A DNA stretch of 64,000 nt, taken from contig OY783208.1 in the NCBI GenBank assembly GCA_963678705.1, forward strand, positions 62,001 to 126,000, written 5' to 3'. The notes beneath the pieces are model-generated. The model had not been told where the DNA came from, ran no database searches, and saw nothing but the letters and a program-made list of their open reading frames with translations. Position numbers and translations under genes: made by a program. The first letter of the stretch is position 1, and every line of letters starts with the position of its first letter. This DNA comes from Panorpa germanica (lineage: Eukaryota > Arthropoda > Insecta > Mecoptera > Panorpidae). Shown piece after piece: positions 46,701 through 55,934 of the stretch.

Positions 46701-48118
46701 AGTTTCAAACCAGGAAGTATAGAAGCATGTAGAAGTCGATTTTTATGATTTTTTTGCAGCTAAATGAAAGCTTATTTCTTATTTCTGTTTAAACATCTTC
46801 TTAGGGCACGTCTTCACCTTCTTAAAAGTATTTTTGGAACGTAAGAATATTAATTATTACCTGAGATATATCCATACGCAAGTCACCTTGTTTTTCAGGC
46901 AATTATACTATATTATCTATTCTAGAAATCGCATTATTTTTCGATTCACTAATTATCTATTAATTAATAATTTTAAGAGAATATTTTTGCACCACGTTGG
47001 ATTGTTATTCACAGAGAGTGTGTGGGCAAAATTTGAGCCCGATAGCTTATCAGAAACAAGCCTAAATTAAGCACTAAGACATTTACGTTAGAATCTGCTA
47101 AAGTCCACTATAAATTTGTTAAAGATTGGTTTGACACACTTTAATTAGTGTTGTGAACAATATTCTTAAATTCTAGAAATGTATATTACATGTACTGATA
47201 AAGTTACCTATCAGGATCTCAAATGTGATTTGTTTTAAACATTTAAAGAACCAGGATAATTAAAGGAAGCTGAAGCAACTTCTGCTTCAGTTAGTGAAAT
47301 TGCAACAGAATGTTGCTTCTGATCCATGAATTGGTCATTTTCCGTACTTAGATTCAACTCCTGGAGTAGATCTTCCAGTTTCTACATCACCAAGCGTAAC
47401 GATCGATTATTCCTGATCTATATTCTTGATTATGCTTAATAGCATAAGTTGTTGTAGCATTTAAACAACATACAAATCGTTTCACCTGTTCTGCAGACTT
47501 TCCAGGATTCTAGAAACTAGTCCTACAGGATATGGTAAATCAGGACGTGCCCTAGTTATTAAATAAAGTTCTAAGTTTAAATAAACCCAGCTAGAAGTAT
47601 CATTATTTTAATTTTAAAGTTTCTATTTAGAAAATGGAGTTGGATAAGGAGAAATTTTGATTAAATATATTAATAAATAATTAATCCTGGTTCTTTAAAC
47701 GACTATTTTAATTGTAAAGATATAAACAATTAAAATATGATAATTAAAGGGACAAAACTTTGCAAAAAATTAAAGAAACATTTAATTGCAGACACTCTGG
47801 ACGAAGTTATCAGCAACCGACCAAAGTATCTTTCATTTTGATATCAGAGACATAAATTGGGAGGCCTTCTTCGCGGTCAGCTTGGACGGTATGAGGCTGC
47901 ATATCTTCAAGGATGATCCTAAGACCATCCCAGAGGCATTAAAGAAATTAAAGAGGTAACACCAGCTCCAATTCTAGAGATTTTTCTAAAGTTATAATCG
48001 TTGGTAATCGATTTTTATCTTTTCCAGATTGAAATTCTTGCACTACTTCATCATCTATTCGTTTTATGGACTCGTCTTATGGTTGTTGTACACCATGATG
48101 GCTTCCGTAATTTATTGA
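40708..48118 (+). CDS. Fatty acyl-CoA reductase (FAR-3; 11 exons found, first exon missing)
   Basis: Exons: 40708-40779, 41319-41434, 41502-41659, 41997-42087, 42144-42289, 42410-42519, 44856-45048, 45629-45868, 45947-46040, 47792-47955, 48028-48118 (TGA). They total 1475 nt, encoding about 490 aa after a 2-nt carry-over. By homology to FAR-4/5 a first exon of about 34 nt (roughly 11 aa) should precede; I could not find it in 39420-40707. Seen: TGGTGFFG, VHVSTAYANC, catalytic YAFTK, PVPGWIDNLYGP, the FAR_C domain (AYKKINKFLH, TLWTKLSATDQ, FDIRDINWEAFF) and a hydrophobic tail (FIIYSFYGLVLWLLYTMM). The gene alone carries an intron at 41660-41996. Introns 42520-44855 and 46041-47791 are inflated by repeats. 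AATAAA is at 48167-48172. A fatty-alcohol-forming enzyme, probably functional if exon 1 exists. Confidence 0.92.
40857..41221 (+). repeat. 184-bp tandem duplication in FAR-3 intron
   Basis: Two almost identical units begin GTTTGAGACA(T/C)GCAGAG at 40857 and 41041 and end in AACACTTAGT. Only a few substitutions separate them, so the duplication is recent. Confidence 0.9.
42555..43130. mobile_element. Long foldback element in FAR-3 intron
   Basis: A near-perfect palindrome of about 570 bp. The left arm (AAAAAAGCGTCCACCCTCTG ... GAGTCTGAGATAAATTTACC) pairs with the right arm (GAATTTATCTCAGACTCTAT ... CAGAGGGTGAACGCTTTTTT) around a centre near 42842. Transcribed, it could fold as a hairpin with ~270-bp arms. 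No coding sequence. Confidence 0.85.
43430..44130 (-). mobile_element. Repeat family C, copy 2, with inverted end
   Basis: 43560-44110 is a full reverse copy of family C including the 63-aa frame (43638-43829). The piece 43438-43530 repeats the element's 5' end (TATCTAAACTTATCAGCCAC) in plus orientation, so the unit is bounded by an inverted repeat. Lies in FAR-3 intron 42520-44855. Confidence 0.75.
44131..44855. other. Rest of FAR-3 intron before the PVPGWID exon
   Basis: A family C-like remnant (44200-44300) followed by unique AT-rich DNA. No exon. Confidence 0.4.
45078..45603 (-). mobile_element. MITE family A, copy 9
   Basis: Reverse copy filling almost the whole 580-bp FAR-3 intron 45049-45628. 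Starts at TTTGTGTCCTCATTTTTAG and ends with GGACACAAGCCCAT, 25 bp before the exon acceptor. Confidence 0.85.
46370..47260 (+). mobile_element. Repeat family C, copy 3 (longest)
   Basis: In FAR-3 intron 46041-47791. The core 46540-47080 holds the recurring 63-aa frame. Flanks (CAGTCCACTATAAATATATT at left; AGTCCACTATAAATTTGTTA and TTCTAGAAATGTATATTACA at right) tie this family to the fragments at 5630, 11870 and 34040. The full element is therefore probably near 900 bp. Confidence 0.75.
47261..47791. other. Rest of FAR-3 intron before the sterile-domain exon
   Basis: Contains a pair of segments (47230-47260 and 47680-47720) sharing AACCAGGATAATTAA and its complement TTAATCCTGGTTCTTTAAAC, i.e. 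inverted ends of a ~480-bp insertion. No exon. Confidence 0.5.
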
Positions 48119-48207
48119 TTATTTATTTTTAATTTATATTGTATTTGTTAGTAGGTGTTTATGTAAAATAAAATACATTTTTTAAATGATTGTTTGGTTA
48201 ATATGTG

Positions 48208-49177
48208 CAGCGTTATAATTGTTGCATGCTTTCCAGGCGTCTACATTTAATACGCCATCTGTTGAGTAACCCGTGAATCAATATAGTTTAACTAGTATTT
48301 AATAGATGACTCCACTATATAACTACCAGCGGGAATTTAAAATTACAAATTATATGCGAACACAGTTAAGGAGGTACAGGACGTTGACGTAAATGATGAA
48401 AACGTTGTGAAATTTGGAGGGTCGATACAAATAGTTAAAATACATGCTGTCTCAAAATTTTAGAGACCTAGGGTCCATAGTTTTCTTTTTATACATGATT
48501 AAAAATAGTCATTTTCCATACAAATCATAATTTTTAGCTCAATTTCACCACATAATATAACTTTTAACTATCAAAAAATGGTGACACGGCTTTCAAAAAC
48601 TAGGTGTATATAAAAGAATCTTTTCTGTAACTATTGCAAAAAGAAAATTATCAAAAGGATACCTATATACGAAAATATTTAAATAAAACCTTTAAGAAAC
48701 AGTAAATGTACGTTATAAGCCGGCAACGTTGCAAATGCCAATTTGAGCGGGAAATTCAAAATCGGAATAAATGTTAAAATATAACAATTTATTGGTTAAA
48801 GGACCAAATCGCGCATGCGTCAACACACGTAAATTTACAGCGTTGCCAAATTTATTATTCCTTTTTCAAAATATTTAATTTGAATTTAAATTGAATTAAT
48901 GTAAATTTGATATTAATTATAGGTAATTTTTCATTTATTAAACTATTATATGCATAAAAAAATCATTTTAACAAGCAAAAAGCAGTTTAATAGGGAATTG
49001 AAAAATTCATTTTCAAAGGTACAGTCCCAATATTTGCTCGTCCCTCATGTACTTCGTATTTTGCATTTCGTATTACCTACAGATAAACTTTTTGCATTGA
49101 CGGTACGTCCTGTGCCTCCTTAAGTTGGCGTATTACATTTAGACGCCTGGAGAGTATGCAACAATTATAACGCTGTT
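48208..49177. mobile_element. Outer inverted-repeat element interrupted by the TTAA element
   Basis: About 50-bp inverted repeats: CAGCGTTATAATTGTTGCAT...AGGCGTCTACATTTAATACG (48212-48260) and its near reverse complement CGTATTACATTTAGACGCCT...ATGCAACAATTATAACGCTG (49128-49176). Between them lie a short unique part (48261-48365) and the complete TTAA element, so one transposon inserted into another. Confidence 0.8.
48366..49123 (-). mobile_element. TTAA-flanked inverted-repeat element, copy 2
   Basis: Opposite orientation to 8853-9584, about 758 bp. The TTAA is duplicated at 48366-48369 and 49120-49123. Termini are GGAGGTACAGGACGT and ACGTCCTGTGCCTCC, with one change in the right terminus. 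Interior similarity to copy 1 is high throughout. Confidence 0.88.
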
Positions 49178-49597
49178 CAATATATTTGTAACATTGAGGG
49201 TTTGATGATTTGAAATCTACATTTAAAAAGAATTTGATTTGATATATTGAGAAATTAGTACAGTGTATCTATTGTTATTTATCTAAGTCCTAAACCTTTA
49301 CTACATTTAATTGATTAACTATAGAATTCAGTTAGTTGTCGTACTGCCACACAATTTGAGGTTAGTTGACTAAAATTACTGTAACTTGTAAAATAATGGT
49401 CACAATATTATAAAATTTTAACACGTATAATTTGAATATTGGTACTATCTAAAAATAATATAGTTTTGTCATTTATATGTCATCCTACGAACTTATTGAG
49501 TGATGTGTTATTCGATTAAAATTGTTTCTATTACATCTTCATGAGATCTTATTAATGTGAGAGCACGACAACGTCTTTAAGATGGTAAATGAATGTC
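49124..49597. other. Region between FAR-3 and the FAR-4 3' end
   Basis: The two genes converge here (FAR-3 on plus, FAR-4 on minus). No exon and no obvious minus-strand AATAAA were seen close to the FAR-4 stop. Confidence 0.4.
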
Positions 49598-52500
49598 TTA
49601 AATAAACAAACGGATAATTCTGTAGCAAATCCAAGCCAGCAGCAAGAGGAAGCCGTATTTGATTAGGTAGTGGAGGAACATAAGTCTGAAATAGAAAAGA
49701 ACGCGTTTCAGTCTAAGTGTATAGTGCTAGTGCTGCCTCTAACGGCAAGAAGAGAATTAGGTTCATTTATTATTTCTCAAAATTACTTTTCTTACTATCA
49801 ACTTTTAATCAACTTTTAAATATGTTTTCTTACGTAGAATTTTTCGCTGATTCCATATCTGGCAACCATTTTGAAATCGGGCCTTTATTTGACCCTTTAA
49901 ATGCCTATAACTCAAAAACTAAGAATCGGAGAATACAAATAATTACGGTTTTAAAATCAGCGTTGAATTTTACTATAGGATACGTTTGAAATTTTCCAAA
50001 TCGGAGCACATCAATTTTTTTTGAAAATTTTAAAAGTAACACTTGTAAAATTTTTAACCAAAAAAAGAAAATATTTTATTTTAAACTTTTAAATATATTT
50101 TTTAACGTAGTTTTTCCCGATGATTCTAAATCTGGAAAGCGACTTCGCTTAACGTGTTAGATGTGTCACATAAGCTTCAGGGGCTGTTGCTTCACACAGC
50201 AAAGAATCAAGATTTATATCTACACACTAATAGAATTATATCTATCACTTTCCAACAAACGTATATATTAGATAGCTATCTCTCTCATTCACCGTATACT
50301 AGCTTCGACTCGACTACGTTCGCTTTTGTTCGTACTACATCGGGCCTGCATCGGGCTTGCGAAGTACAGCGCATCTTGTTTTTATTGCATGTTCTAACTT
50401 GTCAAGGAATTTCGATAATTGAAATGTATTGTATTGATTGCATTGAAACTTACTTTTGTTGTTTTATCCTCGCCCTATAGCTTGTGCTAAGGTCTTCTTT
50501 AGCTAAGTACAACTTATTTCCTCGAATATAATCCCTGAAGAAGGTGTACCAATTTATAGTTTCAACGTTAAAGTGAAAAATATCCTGGTCCTTTTTAGAC
50601 AATGTGCTCCAGAGTTTCTGAAAATAAATGCATATATTATAGTGATACGTTTACACTGGACATTGTCGGTTATGTATTAATGTCATAGTCGTCTTCGTGC
50701 ACGAATTGCGAACGTTTGCCGAATGATTACGTAACTGTGACATTACTTTTCATGAAATTTAATCTGTTTTTAACATTGTCTTAAAGTATTAAATAAAGAA
50801 AATGCATAAATAACAAAACTACAGTACTTTTAATTGGTAACAGTTCGAGTGACGACTCCATAATCTCAAATTTATTTTCTCAACACAATCTGGACCTTTC
50901 TTGAGGAAACTTTCTTTAAGTATCTTAACTTAATTGTTGCGAAATATTGTCGTAAACAACAATTAATAATAATTAGCTATGCCACGCAATTTTAATTTAT
51001 TATTTCGAGGTTAAAGGTCATGCCATTGCACAATGCACTTTGCGAGAAACATCGTTTTTTTTTTTTTTTTTTTTTTATTTAACGTCGGCCTATTTCCGAT
51101 GCTGAGTCCTATCACCGACGACCTCCTTCAATGTTGGCAGTATTTATGGTGTCGTGGCCTCATATATGTGGGCTACACCACTGCCTAATAACTGTACGAT
51201 TATGTATGACCATAATCAATATAAGTTCATAATAACCAAACCCAGAAAATATATATCTGGTCCGGGGATCGAACCCGAAGACACAGCAGTCGGCGTCAAG
51301 CATCAATGCTCTCGCCCACTGTGTCGTCGAGAAACATCGTGTAACATCGGTTCTTACGAACTAGTTTTTAGTTTACTTTCAAATACATACCTGGACATTA
51401 TGGTCGTAGAATTTCCATTCATTTGTAGAGAAATAGGCTATGACGTCAAGAAATTTGTTGATTTTCTTGTAGGCTTTCAACAATCTGTGAAAAATATGTT
51501 TCCTGTAGTTTAATTTCCTTATAAAGAGAACCAGAGAGTGAACTGAACTGACTTTGGTTTTCTGCCAGTTATACAAAGTCCAGAATCCAAGATGGCGCCG
51601 GGAATTAAATGCAGAAGGAAGTGATAAATATAAAAAATGGGCAAGCTAGTTGTTGTTGTCATAGTATAGTACCAAATTCCGGCTAAAAATGGCGTCCTTT
51701 GTCCAAATTTCAAACTGTACGAATGGTAATCCCGCCAAATTAACGGATTTCGGCAGCTGGTCACAAAGTTGTAGATAGGGGGCTCCTTGTACCTGTAACT
51801 ACCACTAGGAAGTCAAAGAAATATAAAGTGGGGTTTGTAAATGATGTTTGTTAGGGGATTTACTGATATTTGGCGACATCCCAAGCCGAGGCGATTAAGG
51901 CACTGACAGCGTAGTCGACTGGAACTAAATTGGCGTTTACTTTTAGGTCAGCGCGCATTACTCGAAGAAGTCCAGCTCCTGCAGCGGCGTTTACCCCTAT
52001 GGGCCCGTAAATATTGTCGATCCATCCTGGGACGGGCTCCTTGTACGTTGAAATGACTAAATAGCAAGAAGACGTGGTTAAAATCGACTAAAACATTAGT
52101 TAAAGGAAGAGGTTTCTAACCTATAGCGGGCCTGAACATCGCCAGAGGCAGCCCCTTGCCTAATTTGAGCACCACATCCTCGGCGGCACATTTCGTGAAG
52201 GCATAAGTGTTAGGCCACCTCCCAATAACCCTGAAACAGAAATTTCACCACTTTAGTTGCCAGTTTCACCGGTAGATGCCACTCACTGGTAATAGCTGCA
52301 CTGCACTAACTGTGGCGTTATTTTCCCCATCAAGTCCTCATCGCAGCATTCCGCCATTTTGATTAGATTTTCCCCGGTGATTCCCGGTTCATAGAATTTC
52401 TCGTCAATTTCCTTAAGGTTACAGTTGGCGTACGCTGTGGACACGTGTACTACCGCCTGTAAGCAACACGTGGACTTGTTTATACTGTTGTTAAGTTAGA

Positions 52501-53711
52501 CTAGTCCACAAGGTCGGGTCTAGGTACTCCACCTTTAGTCCAGGCATGTCTCTGCACAAGCTGAGGACCTCCTTTGTGCCAGACACGTTAATGGCGACTG
52601 CAATCTTCAAGTTTTCGTCGAACCTGACAGTGGCGGCCCCGTGGAACACCACGGAGACGGTCTTCGTGATGGTGACACGATCCTCTGCAGAAATCCCGAG
52701 CCCCGGGAGTGCGCAGTCGCCGCTGATGCCGAAGATCTTCTGACGGAACCACGGGACTTCGGTCTTGAGACGTTCAAACACCTGTGGGGTTCAGTGGGGG
52801 TTAGTAGAACACCTTATCGCCAACAAACAAGTGCCTTAGGGCCCCTAGGACTTACCACGTCTTGGAAGAGCTCTTCTACTCGGGCCTCCATGTCCTTACC
52901 CTTCTTGGGGCGCACTAGGAGGTACAGACTGCCGATCTTTGGACAGGTGCGTAACAACTTGTCGATGAGTACTGTGGAAAAAGCATATTTTCGGTAATGT
53001 TTTTTGACGTCACAGTTAATATATAATTATTTCTATAATTACTACATGATAAAATAACATTTAAAGAATACTTTGTGAAATTTTCATAAATAAATATCAA
53101 GAAATGAGCCATTGACAGCGAATCTCCGGTGACGTCACACAAAAAAAGTAACTCATAACTCATCACTGGATTATTTGAAATCAAAAAACCAAAATGATTT
53201 CATTAGTTGATAAGTTTCTGCAGGACACCCTGTTAAGTAACTCGACAGCATTACCTCGGCATTTATGTAAAGAAAGAGTGTGCAAAATTGAGCTAGATAG
53301 GGCACCGACTCTGAAGAAGCTAAGTGTGAGAAAAACGCGTTTAAAAGTTTTAAAGAAAGACGAAACCAGACCAGAGAGGTGAAGACTTAAAACTCTATAT
53401 CTCCGACAGTTTTACTCCAATCGACTTCTAATTTTCACACAATAAACTTAATATGTTGTACATTCATATAAATAAATAAAGAAGTTGAAACCTTACTCCC
53501 CCCTTAAAAGGATAATAAAGAAAGTCATGAATTACTTTTCCCAAAGAATCCTGTAGCTCCTGTGATTAGGACGGATCTCTGGACGAAGAATTCCTGAATG
53601 GGAGTTCCTACAACATTGGGAAGATATTTTTGTTAGACGGGAATTCGATTGAAGAAATGTTTGAACACTTTCCTCACCTTCTTCAGTGGTTTCACTTCCG
53701 ATAGTCGACAT
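49598..53711 (-). CDS. Fatty acyl-CoA reductase, complete (FAR-4; 11 exons, 501 aa)
   Basis: Exons in transcript order: 53678-53711, 53536-53607, 52856-52971, 52533-52781, 52311-52456, 52121-52230, 51864-52056, 51553-51792, 51391-51484, 50454-50617, 49598-49685. They total 1506 nt and remain in frame. Starts MSTIGSETTEE. The NAD(P)H motif TGATGFFG is at 27-34, then AVVHVSTAYANC, catalytic YAFTK (Y215, K219), PVPGWIDNIYGP, membrane-associating FYIYHFLLHLIPGAI, and FAR_C (AYKKINKFLD, KLWSTLSKKDQ, INWYTFF). The C-terminal anchor is YGFLLLLAWICYRIIRLFI. Exon lengths match FAR-5 exactly and FAR-3 except at the FAR-3-specific intron and the last exon. The exon 4 donor (AAG|GTGGAG) and exon 8 donor (AAA|GTCAGT) are weak. 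Intron 2 holds a family B element and intron 9 a SINE. Forms fatty alcohols by family; the substrate is unknown. Confidence 0.95.
49686..50453. repeat. FAR-4 last intron with a diverged GTAGAATTT-repeat unit
   Basis: 49810-50030 carries ACGTAGAATTTTTCGCTGAT, TATCTGGCAACCATTTTGAA, ATCAGCGTTGAATTTTACTA and AAATCGGAGCACATCAATTT, shared with two units at 54490-54915 and distantly with 61840-62000. The remaining sequence has no recognised content; the open frames 49717-49989 and 50154-50480 are not genes. Confidence 0.65.
51043..51340 (-). mobile_element. tRNA-derived SINE with 13-bp target-site duplication
   Basis: On the minus strand the element starts with a tRNA-like head: CAGTGGGCGAGAGCATT resembles an A box, and GGGTTCGATCC (51261-51282 region) is a clear B box. 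A body follows, ending in poly-A (the T run 51056-51077). It is flanked by perfect copies of CGAGAAACATCGT (51043-51055 and 51328-51340). It lies in FAR-4 intron 9 and runs in the same direction as the gene. The overlapping open frame 51154-51513 is an artefact. Confidence 0.92.
53003..53475 (+). mobile_element. Repeat family B, copy 3
   Basis: Fills most of FAR-4 intron 2 (52972-53535), in opposite orientation to the gene. Same order of blocks as 6520-6985, but the 70-aa frame is broken by an internal deletion and rearrangement after KERVCKI. Confidence 0.8.
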
Positions 53712-54030
53712 ATTGTAATTGTAACACCGTTCGTTTTAAAAGTAAGTTGAGCTGATAAATAAGTAGCTTTAGATACACTAATGTGTGGTTAATAACCTCC
53801 GGTTATTTCAGTCTACAAACTAGTCTAGTTTCCACAAAAAATTAAATTAGAAATTAACTTTTCATTAGCTTACTGTATTTTATTATCTTTTTACTACAGA
53901 GGTAGTTAAGTTAACACTGATATCTCAAAAACTGTGACACTAACACTTTATTGTTACTACATTAAAAGTTAATTTAATTAATTCCGTACGTACTTATCAC
54001 CAACTAATGGGTACGAGGAAAGGGCGCCAC
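53712..54030. other. FAR-4 5' flank
   Basis: Probable 5'UTR. Just upstream of the ATG it shares ACCGTTCGTTTT and AAGTNAGTTGAGCTGATAAA-type sequence with the FAR-5 5' flank, indicating a duplicated leader. No exon seen beyond exon 1. Confidence 0.5.
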
Positions 54031-54038
54031 CTTTTATA
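54024..54038 (-). promoter_or_regulatory. TATA box of FAR-4
   Basis: Minus-strand TATAAAAGGTGGCGC (54024-54038) is matched by TATAAAAGGTGGCGA upstream of FAR-5. Distance to the ATG is about 315 bp here against about 130 bp in FAR-5, the difference being extra sequence in the FAR-4 leader. Confidence 0.65.
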
Positions 54039-54164
54039 GCACGGGATATGCAAATAACCAACGACGCACGTTAAATTTAATTACAACATTTAAAATTAGT
54101 CCATATCATGTTCCAGAGGTGGATTAAGTTTACTGGGGCCTCTAAATATCTGTAGATTCTAATA

Positions 54165-54330
54165 ACCCAGTAAACATTTTGGAGTAAATTCAACTTAATT
54201 TCTATTACATATCATGAGTTTTTTTTGTCTGGAACGTGTTCGTTTTCTATTCAGTCGTTCATAGGAAAGGCCCTTTTTATGACCTACAGAGATCGCAACG
54301 ACGGTTCACTGCTGAATTAAAAGCGAAGTC
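54165..54330 (-). repeat. Dispersed repeat, partner of 572-738
   Basis: Reverse complement of the segment preceding FAR-1's penultimate exon. Here it lies about 130 bp upstream of the FAR-4 TATA box. Confidence 0.75.
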
Positions 54331-54343
54331 GGTTTATGTCGTT

Positions 54344-55140
54344 TTATGTAAGTAACTATAAACGCGAATCAAAATCTAAAGCTGCAATTAGTTAGATGAA
54401 TAACGTATCTACATTTTAAGCTTTCTTCCACTGACTTTTAATATATATTTTAGCTATATTTTCCAGTTAAATTACAATTTTTATATGACGTATTGGACGT
54501 AGAATTTCCCGCTGATTCCAAATCTGAAATCCATTTTCAAATTGGACCATTATTTCGCCTATCAAATGCCGATAACTCGAAAACCGGGTCTCAAAAGAAA
54601 AAAATAATTGCAAATTTGGAATCAGCGTTGAATTTTACTATAGACTACGTTTAAATTTTCCAAATCGGAGCACATCAATTTTCTCCGAAATTTTTCTCCG
54701 AATTTCTTTTAAAACGGATTCGGGCGTAGAATGTTCCGCTAATTCCATATCTGGCAACTATTTTGAAATCGGGCCATTTTCTGATCCATTAAGCGCCTAT
54801 AACTCAAAAACTAATAGTCGGAGAAAAAAAATAATTACGGATTTGGAATCAGCGTTGAATTTTACTATAGGACACGTTTAAATTTTCTAAATCGGAGCAC
54901 ATCAATTTTCTCCAAAAATTTACTGCGATCCTCTAAGTTTATTTGTCGAAATTTTTTTTATGACATATACACCTATTTTTAGATATATAGTAAAATTAAT
55001 TATCAACAGTTATTTTTGTGGTTCCAACTCATTAAAAGTCAGTGGAAGAAAGCTTAAAATGTAGATACGTTATTCATCTAACTAATTGCAGCTTTAGATT
55101 TTGATTCGCGTTTATAGTTACTTACATAAAACGATTTAAA
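54344..55140. mobile_element. Long-TIR foldback element between FAR-5 and FAR-4
   Basis: Inverted termini of about 100 bp: TTACTTACATAAAACGA (right, complement) matches TCGTTTTATGTAAGTAA (left), continuing through GCGAATCAAAATCTAAAGCT, TTAGATGAATAACGTATCTA and GCTTTCTTCCACTGACTTTT. The interior holds two tandem units (about 54490-54715 and 54720-54915) of the GTAGAAT...CGCTGATTCC...GGAGCACATCAATTTTCTCC repeat. No open frame. Confidence 0.8.
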
Positions 55141-55923
55141 CATAAAAAAACATGGTTTTTTTGATAATATTTAACCTGCTGTATAGTATCGTCATCTTTA
55201 TTCACAACGTAGCTTAAACGCGATGTTCTCTGTCCGAGTTATGTTGTGGTTTTTGTTTATAGGTTCGATTTAAGTGCGAAACGAACAAATGCTTGTCCCC
55301 AACATTCCAACACAAATATTATAGCTGTAAATAGAACTTTTGAAAAGAATTGCAAAGCATCAATCGGTGTTTTACTTCGATTTATTGAACTAGAAATGAA
55401 AACTGGTTCAAATTTTTGTCCTGCCATTGTTATGTTCTAATGTATTCATAATTTCTATTATTCATAACGGAAGGGGACGGATTACCGAATAGGCAATACA
55501 ATGTTGTTAATGACCCTTGACACTTTCTATTAGCTTTAAAGTATCTATAAGTTTACGTTAGTAACAGAAAATTGAAAACATTAGAAGGTTTAGGTCTTAG
55601 ATAGAATCAAAATAAGAATAAGAACTAGTAGTGACATCTATGAAATAAATTATTAAATAATCTGAATTGGTTGATGATTTGAAATATAGATGGCACCACC
55701 ATTTAATTATATAGTTCCAATAAAAATGCATTTATTTTTGTTGAAGAATTGTTTTTATTTTTCTCTCTCTTAGAATATAAATATATACTAGAGTTTTTAA
55801 TAAAATTACGAACAGGTGTTCAATATTAAAAATATTTTTAATTTTGTGTGAAGTAAACATATAGAAAAATAAACTTACACCTGGTAAACTTGCTTTTAGC
55901 TAAGGTTTTAAGTTATTATTAAG
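55141..55923. other. Gene-free DNA between FAR-5 and FAR-4
   Basis: No exon. The open frame 55246-55440 is unsupported. A minus-strand AATAAA (55924-55929) just beyond the FAR-5 stop is a possible polyadenylation signal. Confidence 0.4.
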
Positions 55924-55934
55924 TTTATTTTAAG

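Noticed and set aside
49717..50480. Two open frames of 90 and 108 aa on the plus strand
   Set aside because: They lie in the last intron of FAR-4, partly in a dispersed repeat, and have no recognisable domain.
51261..51325. A tRNA gene on the minus strand
   Set aside because: The B box and A-box-like sequence belong to a SINE head with poly-A tail and target-site duplication; it does not fold as a full tRNA.
51154..51513. 119-aa open frame
   Set aside because: Spans the reverse complement of a SINE and of FAR-4 exon 9; an antisense artefact.
52546..52997. Plus-strand open frames over FAR-4 (and 58157-58354 over FAR-5)
   Set aside because: Antisense shadows of the GC-richer FAR exons 3 and 4.
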